From Kryptolebias marmoratus (lineage: Eukaryota > Chordata > Actinopteri > Cyprinodontiformes > Rivulidae): a stretch of DNA of 64,000 nucleotides. The position numbers and the translations under genes are program-made. Position 1 is the stretch's first letter. Each line of letters opens with the position of its first letter. This document shows, in pieces, positions 24,501 through 36,500 of this stretch. The notes under the pieces are model-generated. The model was not told where the DNA came from, did not search any database, and saw only the letters and a list, made by a program, of their open reading frames with translations. The DNA is taken from contig NC_051446.1 of assembly GCF_001649575.2 (NCBI RefSeq), forward strand, positions 262,552-326,551, given 5' to 3'.

Positions 24501-27500
24501 CTATGAATAAAAGCAGGGCTCTAAAGTTTCACGCATTGACCGTGAGACACACGCGTTTTGTGAAGCGCAAATGCTCACACGCCATTTTTGAATTTCTCAC
24601 GCTAAAAAAAATACACACATCACATACACACCCTTTTTCGAACAGGAACCAATGTGAAGTGCAATGTTTTCCGCAGGGGCTGGAGCACAATAGGGGCCAA
24701 CTTAATAACTTTGTTGCTATATTTAGCAAGTTTTCAGATCCGTCTGGCCATTTTTTTAAAGCGACTAGCGACAAATCTACTGATTTTTTTCTGTGTTATT
24801 GGAGACTTTGGTGGCTACATGTGAAAAAGCACCAATCATTCTGAAGCGTGCCGTAAGCCCTGCCCACTTCCCCAAGCACTGACAGCTGTCAATCTCACAG
24901 CAGAGAGGAGACCCGCTCCACTCTGTGTCCACAGTGGCGCAAATCCTGAAGCATTTTCTGTATTTACCAGCTGTCTGCGCATGTGTAAATTATATGATCA
25001 ATAACAGACACGTCACTTATCAGGCGCCCCTCCGCTCCTTCACCTCCCCTCCTGTCGCGCTCCCCTCGAGCACACGCGGGAGCGCGATTGTTTTCATTTG
25101 AATCGTGTTGCCATCTGATGACAGAGAGCTAAAGATGGAGAGGCAGAAAACTGAAGAGGCAGAAAGATAAAGATGAAATAAAGCTTTTCAAAGTGGTTGA
25201 AAGACAGCAGGAAGTTCTGTCTGAGCATCAAGATGAGGCCTGGAAATGTTCAGGTTACAACTGTTTACTGATCAGTATTTACAATAGAACACAGCATGAC
25301 ATGAAAAATAAAAAAACTTGTTTGTGTTATTTTGTTGTTCAGACAGTAATCATTTGTTGAACTCGATGGTGAATCATAAAGCAGATAAATTACAGTTGTG
25401 AGTTTAAATGTCTCCTCTGGGATATAACTCTACAGAGCTGTTCTGAATAATCTGATAAGTCTGATCAGATGAAGCGTCCAATCAGTAACTAATATCCAAC
25501 AAGGATATCATTTAAAATTAAGATTTCATGTTTTTATATGTGGTTTGACTGCTGTATTTTTTAAACCTCCTGACCACAAAGTTCATGTTATTCAGCTGAG
25601 AGGACGGAGAGAAAGAATCAGGACAGACAGGAAGGAGACAGGNNNNNNNNNNNNNNNNNNNNNNNNNNNNNNNNNNNNNNNNNNNNNNNNNNNNNNNNNN
25701 NNNNNNNNNNNNNNNNNNNNNNNNNNNNNNNNNNNNNNNNNNNNNNNNNNNNNNNNNNNNNNNNNNNNNNNNNNNNNNNNNNNNNNNNNNNNNNNNNNNN
25801 NNNNNNNNNNNNNNNNNNNNNNNNNNNNNNNNNNNNNNNNNNNNNNNNNNNNNNNNNNNNNNNNNNNNNNNNNNNNNNNNNNNNNNNNNNNNNNNNNNNN
25901 NNNNNNNNNNNNNNNNNNNNNCGAGTGAGGCCACAAACACCTAGATGCCCAGGAGTGTTTGAATTTCTGCTGACCACCACTGTGTCAGTTTGGGAAAATT
26001 AGTGCAGGCAGATGACAAGTCAATCACCACAGAGGAGAATGTGGAACAGAGAGGTGAAGATGATGATGATGATGGAGAGGAACAGAGAGGTGCAGATGAG
26101 AGGGCAAGGTCTTTCTCATAAGATCCATCTGAATGGCCTTCACCACAGGAAGTGGGGGACTCATAGTAGCTGAGAGTCATTCACAACATGTGCTCCAAGT
26201 AGGCTCGTCACAATAACACATTTTGCTGGGCGATTAATTGTCTCATTGAGGCAGTACATGGTGGAGAATGACCCACAGAGATGTTCTGATGGGCCATACC
26301 CAAGATCAGGTATTATATTTTAATAGTCCATGAATAAAACAGATTTATTCATGTAAACAGGCAAAAAAGGGGGGGGGGGGTGGGGAAGGGGGCGGTAAGA
26401 GGCCTGGATATTGGATAGGGGGCGCTGGGCCAAAAAAGGTTGAGAAACACTGATCTAGAGGATTGTTGGTTGTTTATTGGGTGGGCTGCGTGGTTCTGTA
26501 GTTTTTGTTTTTTGTTTTGTTTTGTATATTTGTCTTTCTTCTTCCTTGGAAGAATTTTGAACACCCTTTTATCTTGTTTTGCATATAATGTGAAAATTCT
26601 AATAAATATATTGAACAAGAAATTAGGCATGACTGAGGAGTTTTCCACAGGGCTGTAACTCAACCCTCGACTGTTAGTGGAGCAGAATAACTACACTCCA
26701 GATCATCAGGAAAACTGAGCCTGTCTACTCACAAAACCTTTGAGTCACGACCACAAAACCAGTGAGCGCCATCAAATAAGCTGCATGTGTGGGGAGGGGG
26801 AGGGGGGGGGGGTGATTATCCCTCTATAAATAGCAAGGTGATCGGGTATTACAACACTGCACATTCTCAAGCTGGGTCCTCTGCGTCGGGTCTTTGGCTC
26901 TCGCTGTTCTGGGGCTGACAGAGCCTGGTTGAGGCCAGGACTCATGGTTGGCAAAACATCAAGATTATTGTGAGCGATCAGAAGTGACACTGTAAGATAA
27001 CATCTTCTCATCATCCCTAATAATTAATAATGGAATGTACCGTTTGAGGATGATAAACTACTGGTTTAAAGCTGAAAACGACACCTGAACAACACTCTAA
27101 AATGGGACTAATTGGGAAATGGGAAAATGCTGCATGTGGCTTCCAAATAGGTGCTGGGTTAGCTTCAGTTTTACTTTATTAGATATTCAACAATGCTACC
27201 ACTTGAAGCCAACTTGGCAAAATTAAAGAGCAGACTTCAACTGCTTTTATGCTAAAACTTATAACTGTTTAATATCACTAGCGTAACTGTAACCACTTAT
27301 ACATGGGAGATACCAGCTGTGCTCGTCTTTGTTGCAACACACAAACCAACGCTCACCTGCTGTGGCCGTAGGCGGCAGCTAAATGTAGCGATGTGAATCC
27401 ATTTTCATCTGAGACATCAGCAGGTAATCCTGAAGACAGCAACAGCTTTACACACTCTGATGGAGAAAGATGAGGGAGGGGGGAATGGAGCACCACAATG

Positions 27501-30500
27501 CTCTTCATTAGAAAATCAGTACAATAAGCAGTATATACACAATGCAACCTCAACATCAAATAAACAGATGCTGCACTTTGTAAAGTACAATAACCTCTTT
27601 ATTTAACCACATCCTGCAAGTTGTGTTTAGTGTTTTTTTATGAATCCTTTAACTATTGTAATAATTGTGAATGCATAAGCATTGAAGCTTGTCTGTTAAT
27701 CTTCTGTTTCCAGCACAGTTTTGCAGCTTTAGAAAAAACAATCCAAAAATACACAAAAATGTTTGGCTAAACTTAAATTAGTTCCCTAAAACTTTTGGTT
27801 CATCATACCAAGCACACATAGTAGATGTGTTAATATTGTCTATGTAATATGATGAAAAAAATGATGGAACATTTATACATAAACCAATTGGATTGGCAAA
27901 AACAAGCAAGAAAAACCAGCCCTATTGGAGCTCTTGAACTCAGACAAGCTTCACAGTGGAAACATCATTCAAAGTTCAAACCAGTCACAGATAGTTCGAC
28001 TTTCCACGACTGAACTGGCTTTTTTATATCTTTAACAGTTTATGACTTTACATAATTGCACTTAAGTTATATGATTTGTGGAGAACCTGGATGCTCAACT
28101 AGTTAAATGGAATGTACTTATTTAGCACCTTTCTAGCCAATTAACCAAATTACTTAAAGCGCTTTACAACTCAATCTGTACCCTCATTTAACCATCATCC
28201 ACACATACATACAGCACTCTGCAACATCTCTACAAAAATCTGAATAAATCATTCAATGGAGTCTAATCAGAGTTTTAAACTCCACTCATACAGGGGCACA
28301 CATCAGAGGCAGTGAGGGGTTCAGTGTTTTGCTTAGGGACTCTTTAACATGTGAGTCCTGCCAGGAATCAAACCTCCAGCTCTCTCATTGGACTGCTCTA
28401 ACCACTGAGAAACAGCCACCCCAAACTTAATGTGGAATATAAACTTTATATGCAATGAATGAAGAAATAATTTTAATAAATCCTGTCCATTCTGACTGTG
28501 CTCACAGGTCACCACAAGTCTTAGGTAGAGGTGATTTAGGTCATTTATCTTTGTTAAAAAGACATGTCCTTTACACCACTATCAGTTTCATATTACACAG
28601 ACATTAGGACAGAAATATTCTGATATCCCTGCAGGAAATGCCTCCAGGCTGCAAAAGAACTGCTACAGCTAGCTGCTGCTATATGGGTATGGAAATAGCC
28701 ACAGAATTCCATGTAAATATATGTACAATGTGAAATTGACAATAATGAGAAGGTAGATAAAATAGGGTTCATATTATCAACTATGAAATTTTGTAGACTG
28801 AAGTTGTTTTAATACGGCAGCAGCCCACTTTGGTCTTTGCCACATTCAGATCATATTGAACTTAAACTTAACTTCTCAAAATCGAGGTAATTCACAAAGC
28901 TATTTTCAGCACGTAAAATTTTAAAGGTTCGTACCCATTTCACAAAACCCTGCTTGAAAATAGCTGAATTGTAGCTTTAAAGTGTTTAAACTGTAATTTT
29001 TAAATCAAAAGACAGAAGAAGTGGAGATACATAAGCAGAAATAGTCCAATCACAAAATGACAAAACTTGATAAAATAAAATATTGCATTTTTTAAGGGAC
29101 TGTATATTGCTTTCCACCTTTCATGCCAGAGCTACAGCAGATTTTGGCTCAAGATCTGTAAAATTGGCTGAGTTAGAGCTAATGCTGCTTTGCTGTGGTG
29201 GCCAACTTGAATGGGTTGACTCCAACCATTATTCAGTTGTAGATGTACAGCCAATAATTACTTTCTGAAAGTTTTATTCTAGTTTGTCCAGTGGTTTATC
29301 AGGTATTTTGTTAACACAACAGACAAAAACACACATGGGCAAAAACATTATTTCCCTTTCACATTTGGCAGCCAGTGATAAAAAGAGTTGTTTGATCCTG
29401 AGTGTTAGTGAGTTTGTGTCCCACCTGTGAGCCCTCAGACAGTAATCCAATTCATGGATCAATGCTCCTCAACTGACAAATGAGTGTTACTAAAATTCAC
29501 AGCAGGGAAGCACATCCTGATAGACCTGTGTGTGTCAGCTGAATGAGCGTGCACTCTGTGCTGAGGTTACAGATCTAACACAATGGACTGACTCTCTTAT
29601 CTAACAGCAGTCGACATAATGGGATCAGCTGCAGCTCGCATGGTTCCTGGCTTCGCAGCTGTGCATGTGAAGAGCAGGAGCAGCACCAAACCATTAACTC
29701 TTCACTGCATCTCCATCCAAATACTGCTCAAGCAAGTCCCGGCAATGATCTGCACATCTGTCCATCAGTTCTGATCATCCATAAGTCCATAAAGACTGCA
29801 AATATTAAGAAACTTAAATGTTAAAATATAGTTTTTAGGGATTTTGGCTTTTTAGCTCAAACGTGTCACCCAAAGGATCCTTGCTAAAGCTTCTAATCAG
29901 TCTAACTAAAATCTTATACATTAGAAACTTTTAGTGTGAACAAGAGACCAAACCAAACACACAATCCTGGTTATTTAACATCTGTTGAGCAGACAGTATT
30001 GGCTAGGACAAACAGAGTAGGTAACGGAGGTTTTGTGATCTGAATATTTCTTACAAGAGAAATATCACCGGTTTAATCTTATCTTTATTAGCTGTGAGCT
30101 AATCTGAATAAGAATAACAATTCAGTGCCTTTTGGAGGAAAATCTACTTTTAGAGGACATTTAGTACTCATACCGTCATATATCTTTTTAAAAGGAACCT
30201 GACTCGTGACTTTTATGGGCCACAGAGCGACTAACAGCGCTACTCCTACCTTTTCTATTTAAAGAAGAAAGATTGCCGACAGCTTTCTAGTTTAACAGCC
30301 TGGCTAAAGTTATCAAACCATTGCTTCACGGTCACTCTGACACTGAAGGCATTCATTTCATCACTGTATAGTGAAGGAGCGGCAAACACAAAAAGTTGAC
30401 ACTTGAGCACAGCTTTTTTTCCTCTACAGAAAGACTTAACTAATACCAGGAAAAGAGCCACTATCACTCCTGTGTTAAGGTGATATGTCCTGTGTGTTAA

Positions 30501-33500
30501 GGTGGTATCTTCTGGGCTGCAACTGTTAGGAGACTAGATGGTGATTCAAAACTGAAGGTACCTTACAAAAAAGACGTGAATTCTCTCTTGCAGTCTCACT
30601 GAAGTCTGAGGGTTTCCAAGCCCTGTAACCACATTTAAGCAGCCAGTTTGTAAAAAAAACATGGCCTATTTCCTTGTGCACGACTTACAAAACTGTATTC
30701 TTGGACCTGCACGTTATTTTTTTGCCCACCTCAACTCAATTTGTGCCTCCCTTGGCAGCTGCCCCCACAATCTACTGAAGTAAACTTTTGAAAGAAGACA
30801 GACAGATGTGGACCAGTTTTTCAATTAATATCTTTTATTATTAGTGACAATTTTAGATCTGGACCTTTGCCTCAGATGTTTACTGTCAGAGGAGAGATCC
30901 TGTGCAGGAGTCAAAATACAGCTCAAGTGCTTTTGAGATAGATTGAAGACCCTCACGACAACTGTGTGTCTATTCTGAGACAAAAGTTGCTGCACAAATT
31001 TTCCAACATGTTCAAAACTCAAAAGACAAGGCTGCATGCCTCTGTGACTCACATGAGGAAGTTGAGAACCCTGAGAAAAACAAAAAATTGCTACATGGAG
31101 TCTGGTGGTGACATAAAGAAATTTTCCAGTAAATCTGGAAAAACTAACCAAATGTACAGCTCTTCTTTGTTTAAATGGCTTAAAACACACCACTGTTGAT
31201 GAGGGTTTATTTACCTGTTTGTCCGTTCTGAGCAGCAGCAAACAAGGCAGAAGTTTGGTTGTGGATGAGGTGGTAGTCTGGGTCAAGAAGATTGGGCTTG
31301 TCCTCCACAGTGCTGGTAAAGGTGATGATGGGTGGTGGTGAGGTGGTGGTGGTCGAGTCTGGTTGGTTAAGCAGCATTGACAATAAAGTGACATTTCCCT
31401 GGGAAGCAGCTTGGAGGAGCAGATGTTGCCTACTGTCCAGGGCAGCAGGCCCACTGCCACTTAGAGGGGAGACTATGGAGGGACACCAGCCTGCAGGGGG
31501 GAGGAGGAGGAGCAGCAAGCACAGGTTAAACTAGGAGGAGGACCAGGAGAGAGACGACGTCGCTAGAAGTGCTGAAAGTCAGAGGGTAAGGGTGTAAAAA
31601 GGAGGAAGGGAAAGAGAACAAATCTGATTTTCATACACATTCAATGAGACAGTCTCTGTATCAAATGCTTATGAAGATGGAAGGTTGAACAAGTAAAGCA
31701 CTAATGAAGTGGAAATAAAAGTGTTCCGCTTAAAGTCATAAAAAACAATGTTATACAGCTAAACAATGTTTAAGCCAACCTTTCTCTATTCTAAAGATTC
31801 AAAAGTTGATCAAAAGTCATGTTGAATGCTGTGACATGCATATACAGTCTACTTCTAAAATGTGAATGTTTTGTGCAATTTAGAAACATGCAAAAAAAAA
31901 AAAAAAGTGAAAAAGTGAACTAAAACACAAAAATAAAACATAGGTTTGCACACAGCCAAGCACAGGCTTTTACAGTAACCACACTGTTCTCATAGTGTTC
32001 ATACATGAGGAATGATGCACAAACAGGAAGAAAAAACTAAATGTTTTAGACCTAAATGACTTTATGTTGTCACCTAATTTGCATATTTGGTGATATTGAT
32101 CAGGCTGTAGGAGAGAAGAATATCAAAGATGGCAAGACAAAAACTGAGTAAAAAACACTCAAAATATGTTTAGAACTACAAATTAACTTAATGAAATAAT
32201 TTTATAACTTTATTGCTTTGCCTGATCCCACACTACATAAATCAGTTTTGTTAGAATATCAAATTGAACCAAAAGACAGTTTTGTGTTGTGGAATTGCCA
32301 GCTCTACATTCAACCCTCCTCTTTTATTCAGGGTTGGAACCACAAGGATTTATATTAGCACTACAGAGTCAGTGAAAAAACAATATATTCAAAATTATAT
32401 TTACATCCCGCTTTGTAATCCAGGACGGGATCAGCGGCAGCTTTGCACACGAATAATTCATTTGCAAAGTGGACATGCAGAGGTGCAACTACCTACCTTC
32501 TGAGGGGTATGGAGTCTACTTTCTGTGGTGTCGGTCTTGCCATGTCTGCCTGCACTATTTTTCCCAAACTGACACAGTGGTGGTCAGCAGAAATTCAAAC
32601 ACTCCTGGGCATCTAGGTGTTTGTGGCCTCACTAGCAGAATTATTCCTACCTGATGTCATCTCTGCTCTCCTCTACAGCAGCTGATCACCGACCTCATGT
32701 CTGTCTCCTTCATTCCTTACTTGTGTTTTTCTCCTCTAAGTCATATAGTCAAGCAAATATTATTAATTAGCTTTGAATAAATCACACATCTTGCTAATGC
32801 ACTTTCTTAATATAAACAATATTTAAATTGAAATCCTTTGGTATTAAGTGGCTGTTCCTACACTTCCAGCAAACATTAGTCCAACCTGTCTCCTTCTCCT
32901 GTCTGTCCTGATTCTTTCTCCCCATCCTCTCAGCTATTATATTGTAAATACTGATCAGTAAACAGTTGTAACTTGTTATTTATTAGTATTAGTAGCTTTA
33001 GCCAACCTGAACATTTCCAGGCCTCCTCTTAATGCTCAGACAGAATTTCCTGCTGTCTTTCAACCACTTTGAAAAGCTTTCTTTCATGCCTAGATCTTCA
33101 TCTTTCTGCCTCTTCAGTTTTATTTCTCCGTCATCAGATGACAACACGACTCACACAAAAACAATCGCGCTCCCGCGCGTGCTCGAGGGTGCACGGGAGC
33201 GCCACTGTGGACACAGAGTGGAGCGGGTCTCCTCTCTGCTGTGAGATTGACAGCTGTCAGTGCTTGGGGAAGTGGGAGGGGCTTATGGTACGCTGCAGAA
33301 TGAGTGCTTTCTCACATTTAGCCGCCAAAGTCAGTAGATTTGTCGCTTTAAAAAAATGCTAGAGGGATCTGAAAACTCGCTAAATATAGCGTTAAAATGA
33401 CAAAAAGGCTGTGTGGTGTGTGTGGTTTTTCTTGCGTGAGAAATACAAAGTGTGGCGTGTGAGCGTGTGCACTTCATGAAATGCGTGTGTCACACGGTCA

Positions 33501-36500
33501 ATGCGTGAGACTTGAGAGCCCTGTGTATTCCTCTAGAAACCGACGCTATTTACTATTTATTTTGACTTTATTGTTCGTTTTAAACGTATGTTGCGCCTCC
33601 GGAACAGTCAGTTACAGTAGAGAGGCACTCTTGGAGATCGGTATAGTTCACCACAAACTTGCCTTTAGCCTATCTGACTTCGCAGAACCGGCCTCGCAGC
33701 GACAACGCAGCGGATGGGCAAAGCGACCGAAACGGAGGCGAAGGAAGAGAGGAGGGCTGCATGCAAGGCTAAAGGCTAGAGCTATGCGTCCATCGCTACC
33801 TAGCCTGCTGCTAGCCAATGTCCGCTCCCTCGACAACAAGCTGGATGAGTTGAGAACTAGGATAACAACACAGCATGAGATCAGAGACTGTTGCGCTCTT
33901 ATTCTCACGGAAACCTGGCTCTCTAACAACACGCCCGACTCAGCGATCCACCTACAAACACACTCTATGCACCACGGGGACGGCACCACTGCGTCCGGGA
34001 AGAACAAAGGAGGAGGCGTCTGCGTCTTCGTAAATAACAGGTGGTGTACAGACATAAAAACTGTTGAAAAACACTGTTTGCCCGACTTGGAGCTTATGAT
34101 GTTGAAATGTAGAGCTTTTTACCTGCAGAGAGAATTCAGCACTGTGTTTATACTGGCTGTTTACATCCCACCACGCACGAATTCAGCGACAGCGCTGGGG
34201 CTGCTGCATGATGCACTCAGTAAACGAGCCCGCACACCCGGACGCCATGTTCATTGTTGCCGGCGATTTTAACCACTGCAACCTGAAAACTGTTCTACCC
34301 AAATATCACCAGTATGTGAGCTTTCCGATGAAGGAGAACAGCTGCCTTGACCAAGTTTACAGCAGCGTGAGAGGTAGCTATAAGTCTGTGGCCAGACCAC
34401 ACTTCGGACAGTCCGACCACATCTTCATGTTCCTTTACCCAGCGTACAGACAACTCCTCAAGCAAGCACCCCCAGTAAGTAAAACTATCAGAGTTTGGAA
34501 TGAAGAAACGGATCTGATGCTTCAGGACTGCTTTGTCACTACAAACTTGGAGGTGTTTAGATCTGCTGCTGTGAGAGATGATTGCTCTGTTGACTTGGAG
34601 GATTATGCCTCCGGAGTAACCAGCTACATCAGCACCTGCATTGAAAACATTGCCCCTACAAAGCGCTGCAGGACTTATCCCAAACAGAAACCCTGGATAA
34701 ACAGTGATGTTCGGTCCAAGCTACGTGCTCGCTCTACTGCATTTCTATCTGGAAATGCTGAAGACTAAAAGAGCACCAGATATGACCTGCGTAAATCTAT
34801 CAGACAAGCCAAGAGACAGTACAGGCTGAAGCTTGAGGAATGCTATTCCTCTGCGGACTCCCGGCATGTGTGGCAAGGACTGAGTCACATCACAAACTAC
34901 CAACAAAGAAGCAAAGAGGTCCCAACGAGCCACACTACACTACCAGATGAACTAAATAAGTTCTACGCTCGATTTGATACCCTCAACCCCGAACACAGAA
35001 CTCACAGCTCACAGTGACATCAGCACAGTTGTGCAAGGCGCTGAAGAAAAAAAATCCATGGAAAGCAGCTGGCCCAGACAACATATCAGGGCACGCACTC
35101 AAGGTTTGCTCCTCAGAACTCGCCGGCGTGCTCACAGACATATTCAATCTGTCCCTTACACATGCTTCTGTTCCTTCATGTTTTAAGACCACCACCATCA
35201 TCCCCCTCCCAAAGAAAAATGTAGTAACCTGCCTGAATGATTATCGGCCTGTTGCACTTACTCCAATACCGATTAAGGTTTTTGAGAGGATCGTCATGAG
35301 TCACATCCAGAAGGCCGTTCCCGACACTCTGGATCCTCTACAGTTTGCGTATCATCAGAATCGATCCACTGATGACGCAGTCAACACTGTCATCCACACA
35401 GCCCTCACACACCTGGAGGGAAAGGATACCTACCTGAGAATGCTGTTTATCGACTTTAGCTCAGCACTCAACATGGTTATCCCAACCAAACTGGCAGGAA
35501 AGCTCCTCACCCTCGGACTGGAACCAACTCTCTGCAACTGGGTGCTGAACTTCCTGACGAACAGAGCCCAGTCAGTCAAGATTGGCAACCGCACATCCTG
35601 CACAAGAACTGTCAGCACTGGGACACCCCAGGGCTGTGTGCTGAGCCCCCTGCTGTACACACTCTACACAGCTGACTGCGTGGCCTCACACAGCAACAAC
35701 AGCATCATCAAGTTTGCCGATGACACTACAGTCATCGGACTGATCACCGATGGGGATGAGACAGCGTACAGGAAGGAGGTGGCTGAGCTGGTGAAATGGT
35801 GTGATCGCAACAACCTTTCGTTAAACATAGACAAGACCAAGGAAATGATTGTTGATCCAAGAAGGAAGAGGCAGGACCGCCACACACCCCTGCTCATTGG
35901 TGAGACAGAGGTGGAGAGGGTGGAAACCTTCAATTTCCTTGGCATGCACATCAGCGTGGATCTCACCTGGTCACACAACACCAACCACATCGCCCGGAAG
36001 TCCCAGCAGTGGCTGTACTTTCTGAGAAGGCTGAGGAAGTTTGGCATGCCGACCAAAATTCTCAGCAACTTCTACAGGAGCACAATTGAGAGCATCCTCA
36101 CCAGTTCCATTATGATGTGGTATGGAAACTGCACCGCTCAGGACAGGAAGGCTCTCCAGCATGTGATTAAGACTGCACAGTCCCTTTCCAGAGCAACCTT
36201 CTCCCCACTGCAGGACATCTACAGGACCAGGGTCATCAGAAAGGCCCTCAACATCATCAAGGACAGTACTTACCCCCAACAAAACATATTCACGCCCCTG
36301 CCGTCAGGCAGACGCTTTAGGAGTGTGAAGTCTAGGACAACCAGGTTGAGAGACAGTTTTTATTCACAAGCCATCAGGTTTGTAAACACCTCAAACCCCC
36401 GTTCACTCTGAAACTGTCTAAACCCTAACATGTACCCGTAATATGAGCCCACCACACATTCTGCGGCTAAGTATTCTGGTCTATAATGCTGTATAAAGTA

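Larger units (their letters stand above)
23742..26452. mobile_element. hAT-type element inserted in the LINE, with target-site duplication
   Basis: Ends are TAGCGTTTCTCAAC (23742) and GTTGAGAAACACTG (to 26452), inverted with two mismatches. They are flanked by the 8-bp direct repeats ATCTAGGG (23734-23741) and ATCTAGAG (26453-26460). The LINE resumes immediately after. The 8-bp duplication and CAG-type ends are hAT features. No transposase was recognised. The interior holds another element (24512-26190) and a 279-N gap. Confidence 0.8.

Noticed and set aside
30825..31460. 211-codon minus-strand open frame
   Set aside because: It overlaps exon w3 in another frame and shows no family resemblance.
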